NCBI GenBank assembly: GCA_029261555.1
Contig: JAJDBB010000043.1
Coordinates: 1-52,584 of the forward strand
DNA length: 52,584 bases
Direction: 5' to 3'
DNA from: Nitrospinaceae bacterium
GTDB lineage: Bacteria > Nitrospinota > Nitrospinia > Nitrospinales > JACRGP01
In this document: in pieces, positions 42,038-50,370 of the stretch
Position numbering within the stretch: the first letter of the stretch is position 1
Layout of the letters: every line of letters begins with the position of its first letter
Position numbers and translations under genes: made by a program
The notes under the pieces: generated by a model
Seen by the model: the letters and a program-made list of their open reading frames with translations, nothing else
What the model was told of the DNA's origin: nothing
Databases searched by the model: none

Positions 42038-42176
42038 GACATATTCTATTTTTTAAAAATACTTTATTAGCCGCTCATTAAACTTTAACCGAGGGGCGAA
42101 ACAATCTCCAGAAGAAAATGGCCAACCCCTCCGGGGGAGGCATACCTGAACGCGTTCCGCTCAGTTTTGAGGCGAA
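42038..42176. other. Spacer between the two tRNA genes
   Basis: 139 bp. A palindromic CCCCTCCGGGGGAGG-like stretch lies near 42126-42140. No gene seen. Confidence 0.4.
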
Positions 42177-42252
42177 TGGTGGGCGGAACAGGGCTCGAAC
42201 CTGTGACCCTCGGCTTGTAAGGCCGATGCTCTCCCAGCTGAGCTATCCGCCC
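42177..42252 (-). tRNA. tRNA-Val (UAC)
   Basis: 76 nt with encoded CCA. Acceptor GGGCGGA pairs with TCCGCCC; anticodon loop CCTTACAAG reads UAC; T loop GTTCGAGCC; discriminator A. Confidence 0.97.
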
Positions 42253-42285
42253 ATCCTCAACCGCTCATCTCCCGGAAGGCTATGG

Positions 42286-42314
42286 AGTATAGTAACGCCT
42301 CCATGCTCTGTCAA
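42286..42314 (-). promoter_or_regulatory. Promoter of the tRNA-Val/tRNA-Asp unit
   Basis: Minus strand TTGACA (42314-42309), 17-bp spacer, TATACT (42291-42286). Start near 42279, 27 nt before tRNA-Val. Confidence 0.85.
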
Positions 42315-42374
42315 GATTTTTAATTCTCTTAGAGTAGTAATAAAAATTTAAACGCTGTGTCGTTTTTAAAAAGA

Positions 42375-42403
42375 TTGACACCCAAAAGCGCTGGCTATAA
42401 GAT
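42375..42403 (+). promoter_or_regulatory. Promoter candidate for the PilZ/GAF/mreB operon
   Basis: TTGACA (42375-42380), 17-bp spacer, TAAGAT (42398-42403), or TATAAG with 15 bp. It precedes the PilZ-like gene by 70 bp. Confidence 0.55.
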
Positions 42404-42472
42404 GTTCATGCCTGCATTGAAATTGGACTTGAATTTCAAGTAGATGCAAACACTCTAGCCTCTGAAGCCGCA

Positions 42473-42979
42473 TTGCCAGATTCGGGCAAAAATAAAATCC
42501 AAACTATAAAAAAAGAGATGTCCCGGCTTACGGGACCAGAGCTTTTGTCCCTGAAGGGGGAACTCGATAAATTAATTCAGGAGAAGTTCAAGGCGGAACT
42601 GGGAAACAGAACCAGCCGTCGCGCCAAAGTCAAACTGCGCGCAACTTGCGTTATTGAACGCGAGAAAGAATTTTTTGCCAAGGAACACTCCGCCGCGATC
42701 AAGGAAATGTCGGTGAACGGCCTTTACTTTGAAACCGAGGCTCTGGTCTACAAAAACGATCTGTTGCGTATCGCCTTTCGGTCCCCCGCGGATGGAACCA
42801 TGAAAATGCTGGATTGCGTGGCGGTGCGGATCGACGAATCTTCCGGCAAAAAAGACGCCTTTCAAATCGCGGCGGTGGCCGTGGATCAAACCAAGGTCAA
42901 AGAGTATAAGGAAATGTTGAAAACGAGAGCGTCCCAATTGGCGGGCGCCGTTGACAAACCGGCGCCAAAAGGAAAATAA
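42473..42979 (+). CDS. PilZ-like domain protein
   Basis: 168 aa from a TTG at 42473; the first ATG in frame is at 42518 and is a real alternative. An N-terminal helix (LTGPELLSLKGELDKLIQEK) precedes the PilZ-like barrel: RTSRRAKVKLRATCVIE resembles the RxxxR c-di-GMP entry and IKEMSVNGLYFET resembles D/NxSxxG. The R-x3-R spacing is not exact, so c-di-GMP binding is uncertain. The gene leads a group with a GAF/degenerate-GGDEF protein and mreB, linking second-messenger-type domains to cell shape. Confidence 0.65.
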   Translation: MPDSGKNKIQTIKKEMSRLTGPELLSLKGELDKLIQEKFKAELGNRTSRRAKVKLRATCVIEREKEFFAKEHSAAIKEMSVNGLYFETEALVYKNDLLRIAFRSPADGTMKMLDCVAVRIDESSGKKDAFQIAAVAVDQTKVKEYKEMLKTRASQLAGAVDKPAPKGK

Positions 42980-43036
42980 GCGCCTTCTGAAAAACCCGCG
43001 GTTCCCGTCCCCTCAATCATTCCGGCAAATAATAAA

Positions 43037-44458
43037 ATGAGCGCTCCCGACAATCTGAATTCACTGATAGAACTGGCAAGCAACGTCGCCGACAGTTTCA
43101 GCGCCGTCTTATACGTTGCGGACCCGGCAAAAAAAACGCTGAAACTCCGCGCGTCCATTTCGCTCTCTTCCGATCTGGACACGGAAAGCTCCTTCCCATT
43201 TGGCAAGGGCGCCATAGGGCGCGTCGCTCAAACCATGGAACCGATTCTTTTAGAAAAGATCGGCGACGCCCCGGAGCTTTTGATTCCCTATAAAGAACCG
43301 GTAGAGATTCGCGGGTTTCTGGCCATGCCCGTTGGCAGGACGGAACTGTTCGGCGTTCTGGCGCTGGACACGAAGGAGCCTTTCGGGTTCAACGCCAAAC
43401 TGGAAAAAATCATGTCCGGGTTTGCGGACCAGATGGCCCTGCGCCTGAACTACGAAAAAGAAGTTCTCGCAGGCGGCGAGGAGGAAGTATTTCCTTACAA
43501 CGACGCCGTTCATTTCATCAACGCGCTTTCCGGGTCGCAAAGCCCGGCGACCATTGCGGACCGCTTGACGCATTTGCCGAAAACGCTTTTGGAATACGAC
43601 GCGGCGGCGGCGGTGTTGTTCGACAAACCGGGAGCTCCGGGAAGAGCCGTCAGCCATCGCGGCTGGGAAGGACCGGTCTCCGAATACGAAATCCACATGG
43701 GACGCGGCGCGGCGGGATCCTGCGCGAAAAACCAGACTCCGCTGTTGATCGAAAACCCGCCGGGCAGAAAAAGCGTTTTGTTTGCGGAACATGAAAAACT
43801 GGGAGCGTTCCCTTCGCGGCTCGTCGTTCCAGCGGTACGCGATGGTCGGCTGTTCGCGGTTCTGGCCTACGCTTCCAAATCTCGGCAAGGCATGACGCAA
43901 CGCTCCCTCAGCCGCGCGTCCCTGATAGCCGCGCTCGCCGCTTCCGTTTTGGAGAGCGCCGAAGCCAACCGCCGGAGCGAGTACGAAAAAAATATCGATT
44001 CCATCACCCGGCTCCCCAATCACCGGTTCCTGTCAGAGTACCGCTACTCTATTGAGAAAGAACTGCTGGAACGGCGCCGTCCCCTGCACCTGACCATGGT
44101 GCGCTTAAAAAACCTCCCCTTCATTTACGAAAGTTATGGCGTCGAAATGGGAGACAAACTGCTTTGCCAGGTGGCTTCCATTTTGTCGCGTACCGCGCCG
44201 TCGCCTAAAAATATTTTTAAATACACCGACTCCTCTTTTTTGATCCTGCTGGCCAAGGGAAACTCGGGAGACGTCGATCACCTGGAAACGAGACTGAAAA
44301 TGGTGTTTGAAGAAAATGCAGTGATCGTCGAGGGCAAACCCGTTTCCCTGTCCGTGGGACTCGGCTCGTCTTCGTATCCCGAAGACGGCAAAACCCTTGG
44401 GGAACTCATCGGAACCTGCTGGGCGCGGACCAAGCAACAAGTCAAGGTTCTGCCATGA
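43037..44458 (+). CDS. Two GAF domains plus degenerate GGDEF domain
   Basis: 473 aa. GAF-like domains at about 8-145 (NVADSFSAVLYVADPAKKTL, GAIGRVAQTMEPILLE, GFLAMPVGRTELFGVLALDT) and 165-320. A GGDEF fold starts at 330 with DSITRLPNHRFLSEYRYSIE, but the active loop reads YTDSSFLILL (TDSSF at 397-401) in place of GGDEF. It cannot be a normal diguanylate cyclase; it may bind nucleotide or act as a scaffold. No RxxD inhibitory site is obvious. Its stop overlaps the mreB start by 4 bp, so the two are translationally coupled. Confidence 0.85.
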   Translation: MSAPDNLNSLIELASNVADSFSAVLYVADPAKKTLKLRASISLSSDLDTESSFPFGKGAIGRVAQTMEPILLEKIGDAPELLIPYKEPVEIRGFLAMPVGRTELFGVLALDTKEPFGFNAKLEKIMSGFADQMALRLNYEKEVLAGGEEEVFPYNDAVHFINALSGSQSPATIADRLTHLPKTLLEYDAAAAVLFDKPGAPGRAVSHRGWEGPVSEYEIHMGRGAAGSCAKNQTPLLIENPPGRKSVLFAEHEKLGAFPSRLVVPAVRDGRLFAVLAYASKSRQGMTQRSLSRASLIAALAASVLESAEANRRSEYEKNIDSITRLPNHRFLSEYRYSIEKELLERRRPLHLTMVRLKNLPFIYESYGVEMGDKLLCQVASILSRTAPSPKNIFKYTDSSFLILLAKGNSGDVDHLETRLKMVFEENAVIVEGKPVSLSVGLGSSSYPEDGKTLGELIGTCWARTKQQVKVLP

Positions 44459-45489
44459 TTGGAAACCTCTGGGAATATTTGAGGATGCAGTTTGCCGCGG
44501 ATATCGCCATGGACCTGGGCACGGCCAATACGCTCCTGTATATAAAAAACCGGGGCGTCCTCGTCAACGAGCCTTCCGTGGTGGCGTTGGACGCCAACGG
44601 CGGCGGCGTGCAGGCCGTGGGACTGGAAGCCAAAAAAATGTTTGGCAGAACGCACGCCAAACTGCGGACCATCCGCCCCATGAAAGACGGCGTGATCGCG
44701 GATTTTGAAGTTACCAACCAGATGATCTCTTATTTCATCAAAAAAGTTTTGACCGGCTATCGTTTGATGCGTCCCCGCATGGTGGTCGGCGTTCCCACCT
44801 GCATCACGCAGGTGGAAAAACGCGCGGTGATCGATTCAGCCCTGATGGCCGGCGCCCGGGAAGTGCATCTGGTCGACGAGCCAATGGCCGCCGCTATCGG
44901 CGTCGGCATCCCCGTGCACAAGGCGGAAGGCAATATGGTCATCGACATTGGCGGCGGCACGACGGACGTTGCGGTGGTATCGCTTTCCGCCATCGCCTAC
45001 GGGGAGTCCATCCGCGTGGCCGGGGACGAAATGGACGAGGCCATCGTTCGTTACATGCGCCTGAACCATCATCTCAACATCGGTATCTTCGAGGCGGAGC
45101 GCGTGAAGATGGAGATCGGCAGCGCCTTCCCGCAAGTCGAGCCGCTGACCACGAACGTCAAGGGACTCAACGTAAAAAACGGCGTGCCGACTTCCGTCAG
45201 CGTCAACGATTCCGAAATCCGCGAAGCCATGAAGGAGCCGGTTGGCAACATCATCACCGCCACGCTTCGGGCGTTGGAGAAAACCCCGCCGGAACTTTCG
45301 GCGGACATTCATTCCAACGGCGTCTACCTGACCGGCGGCGGCGCGCTGATTCGCGGGCTGGATAAAGTCATCGAAGAAAAAACCACACTGAAAGTCTACA
45401 TTCCCAATGAACCGCTGACCAGCATCGTGCGCGGCGTGGGCGCTATCCTGGATAATTTCCAGGAGATGAAAAAAGTTTGCATCAATTAA
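44455..45489 (+). CDS. mreB: Rod-shape-determining actin homologue MreB
   Basis: 344 aa, normal length. Actin-fold motifs: phosphate 1 AMDLGTANTLLY, connect EPSVVALD, phosphate 2 MVIDIGGGTTDVAVVSLSAI, adenosine GVYLTGGGALIRGLDKVIEE, and EPMAAAIGVGIPV. It forms membrane-bound filaments that guide lateral wall synthesis. N-terminal WEYLRMQFAADIAMDLG gives the amphipathic anchor. mreC and mreD, its usual partners, do not follow; instead a Cys-rich protein and ferredoxins do. The start overlaps the upstream stop (ATGA). Confidence 0.96.
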   Translation: MIGNLWEYLRMQFAADIAMDLGTANTLLYIKNRGVLVNEPSVVALDANGGGVQAVGLEAKKMFGRTHAKLRTIRPMKDGVIADFEVTNQMISYFIKKVLTGYRLMRPRMVVGVPTCITQVEKRAVIDSALMAGAREVHLVDEPMAAAIGVGIPVHKAEGNMVIDIGGGTTDVAVVSLSAIAYGESIRVAGDEMDEAIVRYMRLNHHLNIGIFEAERVKMEIGSAFPQVEPLTTNVKGLNVKNGVPTSVSVNDSEIREAMKEPVGNIITATLRALEKTPPELSADIHSNGVYLTGGGALIRGLDKVIEEKTTLKVYIPNEPLTSIVRGVGAILDNFQEMKKVCIN

Positions 45490-45553
45490 ATACTTTTCGT
45501 TAGAATGAGCGCGTTTTCCAAACAACCACTGGCGCCACAGGCTTTCGGACAAA

Positions 45554-45886
45554 ATGGATTCCGTTAAAAATCCAAAGTGCGTGGAGTGCGGCAAGGAAAC
45601 GGGACAGCGACCCACGTCTCTTGAATATCACGGTCAGGAGATTCATTTATTCGATCCGGTCGTTTGCCAACCCTGCCTGCTGGAATTGTGCGAAAAGTTT
45701 TCGGCCCCGTGCGCCAATTGCGACGAACCGATCCCTCCCTTTTCCATGGTCGGGGTTTTGAAAGCCGACGGCGGGGAAAAACAAATTGTGCACATGACGG
45801 AGAGTTGCCAGACCGTGGGAAGCGCGTTTCATGGCTATTGGGGCAAAGGCGAACTGCGTAAGTTTTTGGAGATTGAAGCGTGCTAA
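45554..45886 (+). CDS. Small Cys-rich, probably zinc-binding protein
   Basis: 110 aa. Three CxxC knuckles: CVECGK near residue 9, CQPCLLELC near 38 and CANCDEP near 53, then a lone Cys in TESCQTV and a terminal Cys. It looks like a zinc ribbon or treble-clef-type small protein; no named family recognised. Its last twelve codons, GELRKFLEIEAC plus stop, are duplicated as a 39-bp direct repeat at 45985-46023 across the inserted repeat element. Ancestrally its stop codon overlapped the start of the ferredoxin gene. Confidence 0.75.
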   Translation: MDSVKNPKCVECGKETGQRPTSLEYHGQEIHLFDPVVCQPCLLELCEKFSAPCANCDEPIPPFSMVGVLKADGGEKQIVHMTESCQTVGSAFHGYWGKGELRKFLEIEAC

Positions 45887-46023
45887 CCGGCGAGGCGCCG
45901 GAGCCAGTTAGCGTAACATTTCAGAGAAAATGTTCCGGGCAGGGGTGAGTTTTCAACACAAACTTTTCCACCGGGCGTTGCCCGGCGAACTGCGTAAGTT
46001 TTTGGAGATTGAAGCGTGCTAAA
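45848..46023. repeat. Repeat element flanked by 39-bp direct duplications
   Basis: Copy 1 (45848-45886) and copy 2 (45985-46023) are identical, starting GGCGAACTGCGTAAGTTTTT and ending GCGTGCTAA. Between them, 98 bp (45887-45984) of short-form repeat: CCGGCGAGGCGCCGG, AGCGTAACATTTCAG, GGTGAGTTTTCAACAC, and the palindrome CCGGGCGTTGCCCGG. Copy 1 keeps the 3' end of the Cys-rich gene; copy 2 provides GGAG and the GTG of the ferredoxin gene. Confidence 0.95.
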
Positions 46024-46327
46024 CGTTAAATTTATAGATTCCGAAGGCGCGGAATTGAAAACGGTTCAGGCGGAGCCGGGGAGCGACCTGCGGAAAATTG
46101 CCCAGGGCGAGGACCTGAACCTCTACCGCCACGTTTTCAAACTACTTAATTGTCGAGGCAAAGGTTTGTGCGGTTCCTGTCTCGTAGAAATAGAATCCGG
46201 CGACGCCGGGCCGCTCAGCGAAATCGAAAGCAAAAAATTGAAATCGAAATTATCGGACCGTCCCAACATTCGCCTGGCTTGCCAGGTAACCGTTGATAAC
46301 GACCTTGTGGTGAAAACCCAAGACTGA
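46016..46327 (+). CDS. 2Fe-2S ferredoxin, plant-type fold (copy 1)
   Basis: 103 aa from the GTG at 46016, which has TTGGAG 8-13 nt upstream. Beta-grasp ferredoxin with ligands C46, C52, C55 and C89, spaced C-x5-C-x2-C-x33-C (LLNCRGKGLCGSCLVEI, LACQV). Small soluble electron carrier. Its ribosome site and start codon lie in the second copy of the 39-bp duplication. Its closest relative in the window is the next ferredoxin, with ligands at identical positions. Confidence 0.9.
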   Translation: MLNVKFIDSEGAELKTVQAEPGSDLRKIAQGEDLNLYRHVFKLLNCRGKGLCGSCLVEIESGDAGPLSEIESKKLKSKLSDRPNIRLACQVTVDNDLVVKTQD

Positions 46328-46339
46328 CTTTCAAGAATG

Positions 46340-46415
46340 ATCGATAGGTTCGGATTCAAGTTGATAGAAATTTGTTCAATCGTCAACCGCCGGGTCCAGC
46401 GTCACGCTGGCCAGG
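46340..46415. repeat. Half repeat between the two ferredoxin genes
   Basis: CGATAGGTTCGGATTCAAGT, TTGTTCAATCGTCAACCG, then the palindrome CCAGCGTCACGCTGG (46396-46410). This is the left half in reverse orientation. Confidence 0.65.
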
Positions 46416-46435
46416 GTTGATTCGGAGTCGGAGCC

Positions 46436-46753
46436 ATGCACGAAATTACTTTTACAAATCCCAAAGGCGACGTCCGGAGAGTCATTAAAGCCGAGCCGGG
46501 AGAAAATTTGCGCGAAGCGGCCATCCGCAACAAGTTTGGGATCTATCCCCACCTGTTCAAAATTCTCAATTGCCGGGGTCGCGGTTTGTGCACTTCCTGC
46601 GCTGTGGAAATCGAATCCGGCAATGCGGCCCCGCGCAACGAAGTGGAAGACGCCGCGCTAAAATCCAAGCTGGCCGGGAAACCTAACCTGCGGTTGGCCT
46701 GCCAAGTTGCGGTGGAAGACGATCTCATCGTCAAAACCCAAGGATCCTTTTAA
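46436..46753 (+). CDS. 2Fe-2S ferredoxin, plant-type fold (copy 2)
   Basis: 105 aa. Ligands C46, C52, C55 and C89 as in copy 1 (ILNCRGRGLCTSCAVEI, RLACQV), with about half the residues identical; both share IESG and the end VKTQ. Tandem duplication is likely, with a repeat inserted between. Retaining both suggests two electron routes or two partners. The ATG has GGAG 9 nt upstream. Confidence 0.92.
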   Translation: MHEITFTNPKGDVRRVIKAEPGENLREAAIRNKFGIYPHLFKILNCRGRGLCTSCAVEIESGNAAPRNEVEDAALKSKLAGKPNLRLACQVAVEDDLIVKTQGSF

Positions 46754-46835
46754 CCCGCTTTTTCAGGAAATATCGGCCCGCCCGCGCCCGCCAGAAATCG
46801 ATTGACAATCCCACGGTAAATCCACAAAATAAATA

Positions 46836-47303
46836 ATGACTCCGCTGGCACAGGAAGACGTTGAAAAAATTCACCAACACGCTTTGGAAGAATATCCTTT
46901 CGAATGTTGCGGTGTGGTCTTGGGCCGGGCAGATACTGCGGACAACGACACTCTCATAAGGTGCGCCAATATCCAGAATCAGCTCCATGAAAAGGATCCG
47001 GAGACGTATCCGCGGGATGCGCGGACGGCCTATTACATGGACCCCAAGGATTTGATGTCGATTCATCGCCGGGCGCGCGAAGAAGGGTTGGAGATCAAAT
47101 TGTTTTACCACTCCCACCCGGAACACGACGCTTATTTTTCCGACGAAGACAAACGCATGGCGCTGTTTGAGAACGAACCGGTTTACCCAAACGCCCGCTA
47201 CCTGGTCGTTTCGGTTTACAATAAAAAGGTTGAACGGGACGCGCTGTTTTTCTGGAATCCACAAACCCGGATTTTTGAAGAGCAGGAAAAGCTCTCTCCT
47301 TAA
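46836..47303 (+). CDS. JAMM/MPN+ metallopeptidase (M67-like)
   Basis: 155 aa. JAMM zinc motif complete: E23 (YPFECCGVVLG), H92-x-H94 (FYHSHPEHDA), S102 and D105 (YFSDED). Bacterial stand-alone JAMM proteins trim tails from ubiquitin-like sulfur carriers (Mec+, QbsD type), for example in cysteine or thioquinolobactin synthesis. No ThiS/MoaD-like carrier is in the window, but the neighbour downstream, a ferredoxin, ends in Gly-Gly. Two adjacent Cys next to the catalytic Glu are common in the group. Confidence 0.9.
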   Translation: MTPLAQEDVEKIHQHALEEYPFECCGVVLGRADTADNDTLIRCANIQNQLHEKDPETYPRDARTAYYMDPKDLMSIHRRAREEGLEIKLFYHSHPEHDAYFSDEDKRMALFENEPVYPNARYLVVSVYNKKVERDALFFWNPQTRIFEEQEKLSP

Positions 47304-47313
47304 AACTATTTAA

Positions 47314-47598
<285 letters not shown>

Positions 47599-47634
47599 CG
47601 TCGCTACGCGCGACCATTGGATGGGAGTTTTTTT

Positions 47635-47856
47635 ATGAAAACAGAAGTCGAGGAAGTTTTGGAATCCATTCGCCCGCAACTCATGGCGGACGGCGGCAAT
47701 GTGGAACTGGTCGACGTGGAAGACGGCGTGGTTAAACTGCGGTTGGTGGGTTCCTGCGCCTCGTGTTCCAGCTCCTTGATGACCCTTAAGATGGGCATTG
47801 AACGAGCATTGAAAAAAGCCATTCCCATGGTCCGATGCATCGAGCAGGTCGATTGA
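47635..47856 (+). CDS. NifU C-terminal domain (Nfu-type) Fe-S scaffold
   Basis: 73 aa from the ATG at 47635, supported by GGGAG 9-13 nt upstream. VLESIRPQLMADGGNVELVD and LRLVGSCASCSSSLMTLKMG are the Nfu signature; C41 and C44 form the CxxC that binds a bridging 4Fe-4S cluster between two protomers. It delivers clusters to target proteins, and the ferredoxins beside it are obvious clients. Its end overlaps the tlpA-like gene by 22 bp if the latter starts at 47835. Confidence 0.93.
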   Translation: MKTEVEEVLESIRPQLMADGGNVELVDVEDGVVKLRLVGSCASCSSSLMTLKMGIERALKKAIPMVRCIEQVD

Positions 47857-48371
47857 GCTTCGCTTTAAAGAGAGTCCAGACGGGATTTTTTTTGGCGACG
47901 CTCTTGTGGACGGCTCTTCTTCCTATCCCGACCGCCGCGTCGGAACCCAACCCGGCGCCGGGTTTCACGCTGGAAAGTCTGGACGGGGCCGACGTCAGCC
48001 TCGAACAATTTCGCGGCCAGTATCTGGTGATCAACTTTTGGGCCACCTGGTGCGGACCCTGCAAAATGGAAATGCCTTCCCTGGAGGCCCTCCACCAAAC
48101 CTTTAAGTCGAAGAACCTGAAACTGCTCGCCGTATCGGGAGACATGTTTGGCGCCCAGGTGGTTCGGCCTTTCGTGGAAGCGCACAATCTAACTTTCACC
48201 GTATTGCTGGACCCTGCTCTGAAAGTCAGTCACAAATTCGGCGTCGTCAGCCTGCCCACCACCTATCTGGTTGGTCCCGACGGAAACATTATCGGCGTCA
48301 GCCAAGGCGCGGAGAACTGGGCCAGCCCGGAAACCCTGCAATATTTTCAAGAACTGCTGAAAATAAATTAG
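47835..48371 (+). CDS. TlpA-like periplasmic thioredoxin-fold protein
   Basis: 178 aa from the ATG at 47835; a TTG at 47853 would avoid the 22-bp overlap with nfu. Signal peptide to about residue 35 (GFFLATLLWTALLPIPTAAS). Thioredoxin/AhpC-TSA fold with active site W72-C73-G-P-C76 and cis-Pro in VVSLPTTYLVGPDG. TlpA/ResA-type proteins reduce disulfides in apocytochrome c or copper-site proteins outside the cytoplasm. The next gene encodes a CcdA-type membrane domain, the usual source of its electrons. Confidence 0.93.
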   Translation: MHRAGRLSFALKRVQTGFFLATLLWTALLPIPTAASEPNPAPGFTLESLDGADVSLEQFRGQYLVINFWATWCGPCKMEMPSLEALHQTFKSKNLKLLAVSGDMFGAQVVRPFVEAHNLTFTVLLDPALKVSHKFGVVSLPTTYLVGPDGNIIGVSQGAENWASPETLQYFQELLKIN

Positions 48372-48402
48372 CGCGTTGCTGAAAAAATCTACTCAGAAAA
48401 TA

Positions 48403-50193
48403 ATGAATCGTTTTTGCCTTGTCTTTTTCGCCTTCTTGATCCTCCTTACTTCCGCAAGTGAAAATTTTGCCGTAGAAAGTCGCGTTGCGGAAAATCTCCT
48501 CGAAGGCGACCTGGTGGAAATTCCCGCCGGATCGTTTTTGTTTGGAACCGACGAGCGGGACGCCGAAGGCGAAGCGCTGTCGCTGGGAATCCCAAAACCC
48601 TGGCATGTCGACGAAAACCCGCAAAGCAAAGTTTTTCTCAAACGGTTTTATATCGACCGCTTTGAAGTTTCCAACCGGCGCTACAAAAATTTCGTCGACG
48701 CCATGGGAGCCGTTCCACCCCCGGACTGGGTCGGCGGCGCCTATCGCGAAGGCAAGGCCGACCATCCAGCCGTCTGGACGAACTGGTACGACGCCGCGAA
48801 CTTTTGCGATTGGGCAGGAAAAAGCCTGCCGACGGAAAAACAGTGGGCGAAAGCCGCGCGCGGAGAAACCGGACGCCTGTATCCCTGGGGAAACGAATTT
48901 CATCCCGAATACGCCAACCTGCCGCAAAGCCTGAAGAGCAAAACCGCGCTGAAAAAAGTGGGATCGTATCCCAAAGGCGCGACGCCGCGGGGCGTACAGG
49001 ACATGGCGGGCAACGCTTGGGAATGGACGGCGGACGATTACAAGCCTTACAAAGATTCAAAGTACAAGTCGCCGGATTTCGACGCAGGATACAAGGTCAT
49101 GCGCGGGGCGTCCGCCATGGGCATAGGGCATTTCCCCGGAGCGACTTTCATGAAAGCCCTGTCCAAATTCGCGCGCGCGGGCTACCGGCAATTCGCCGAC
49201 CCGGACCAGGGCGGCCTAGACACCGGCTTTCGTTGCGCGAGCGCGACCATCACCCCGGCGATGAAAAGTTTTTCCGCCGCCGCCGCGGGATCGCGTGAAT
49301 CCGCAAAATCCCAATCTGGAAAATCGCCCTCGGGCTTTTTTAAAAAACCGTCCGCCAATAGCAAGCCGTCGTCTCTAAGCAAGGTTTCGGATTCGGAGCC
49401 TTTCAATCCCTTTCAACCCAAATCCAACTTGCCCCAGTCGGGCATTCTGGGGTTGACCCTGCTCGCATTCGTCGCCGGATTCCTGAGTTTCCTTTCGCCC
49501 TGCACTCTTCCCATATTGCCCGCCTACTTTGCCGTTACCGCCCAGGCGGAACAAAAAAATATGAGCCTGATGTCGGTGGCGTTTTTCATGGGACTGGCGA
49601 CGTTATTCGTAATAATGGGAGCCTCCGCCAGCGCGCTGGGCGGGCTATTGAGAGATCATTTGTTCAACATCACCATCGCCGGCGGCGTACTCATCGCCTT
49701 GTTTGGGGTGATGACCTTATTCGGCTGGGGATTCTCCGGCGCCAGCTTCCGCCAAAAACCGGCGTCCACCTTTTTTGGCTACTACCTGTTCGGCGCCGCG
49801 TTCGCACTGGGCTGGACGCCTTGCGTCGGGCCGGTGCTCTCCGGCATCCTCATCATGGCGGCCTCCGACAAAACCATTTTGCAAGGTATGAACCTGCTGT
49901 TCTTTTACGCCGTCGGCCTGGGATTTCCGCTGATCATCATTTCAACATTTTGCGGCAAGCTGGACCGCAACAGCCTGTTCTGGAGAATCCTTCGCGGCAA
50001 GGGCTGGGAAGTCAATATAGGCGGGCGCGTCTTGCTCCTACACACCACGAACCTGTTCAGCGGCCTGCTCCTCATCACTCTCGGAATCGTCCTGGCCATG
50101 GGATACATGACCTACATCAACAGCATCGTGCCGCTGGAAGTCCAGATTTGGTTCAGCGAATACGAGGAAAAGTTTTTAAACTTATTTAAATAG
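48403..50193 (+). CDS. SUMF1/FGE-like domain fused to CcdA/DsbD membrane domain
   Basis: 596 aa from the ATG at 48403; a TTG at 48376 would add 9 residues. Signal peptide (FCLVFFAFLILLTSAS). Residues 35-280 are a formylglycine-generating-enzyme-type C-lectin fold: VEIPAGSFLFGTD, FYIDRFEVSNRRYKNFVDAM, SLPTEKQWAKAARGE, GNAWEWTADDY, DTGFRCA. The Cys after the RGxS block that FGE uses for catalysis is missing, so it is a binding module at most. A Ser/Lys-rich linker (300-345) leads to six CcdA helices with conserved C367 (FLSPCTLPIL) and C474 (LGWTPCVGPVLSG). The membrane part should carry electrons to the TlpA partner. Confidence 0.88.
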   Translation: MNRFCLVFFAFLILLTSASENFAVESRVAENLLEGDLVEIPAGSFLFGTDERDAEGEALSLGIPKPWHVDENPQSKVFLKRFYIDRFEVSNRRYKNFVDAMGAVPPPDWVGGAYREGKADHPAVWTNWYDAANFCDWAGKSLPTEKQWAKAARGETGRLYPWGNEFHPEYANLPQSLKSKTALKKVGSYPKGATPRGVQDMAGNAWEWTADDYKPYKDSKYKSPDFDAGYKVMRGASAMGIGHFPGATFMKALSKFARAGYRQFADPDQGGLDTGFRCASATITPAMKSFSAAAAGSRESAKSQSGKSPSGFFKKPSANSKPSSLSKVSDSEPFNPFQPKSNLPQSGILGLTLLAFVAGFLSFLSPCTLPILPAYFAVTAQAEQKNMSLMSVAFFMGLATLFVIMGASASALGGLLRDHLFNITIAGGVLIALFGVMTLFGWGFSGASFRQKPASTFFGYYLFGAAFALGWTPCVGPVLSGILIMAASDKTILQGMNLLFFYAVGLGFPLIIISTFCGKLDRNSLFWRILRGKGWEVNIGGRVLLLHTTNLFSGLLLITLGIVLAMGYMTYINSIVPLEVQIWFSEYEEKFLNLFK

Positions 50194-50217
50194 CAAGACG
50201 CTGAAAAACTCGACAAA

Positions 50218-50292
50218 TCGTCATTGCGAGCGTAGCGACGCAATCCAGAACTCTGGATCGCCGCGCCGCCGTAGGCGGCTCGCTGGTCGCGA
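50218..50292. repeat. TCATTGCGAGCG-type dispersed repeat
   Basis: TCATTGCGAGCGTAGCGACG, CAATCCAGAACTCTGGATCG and CCGTAGGCGGCTCGCTGG follow the layout of a short inverted-repeat family widespread in draft bacterial genomes. It differs from the main family of this window. Confidence 0.6.
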
Positions 50293-50370
50293 AAAGTGGA
50301 TTGAAATTACTCCGGGTTTTTTGATAGAATAGCCTTTGAATTTTAATCGTTGTGCAAGGAACCTAACGGC

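Noticed and set aside
33407-46023. Direct repeats at 33407/33506 and 45848/45985 considered as a CRISPR array
   Set aside because: Only two copies each, no spacer series and no cas genes; they flank a dispersed element.
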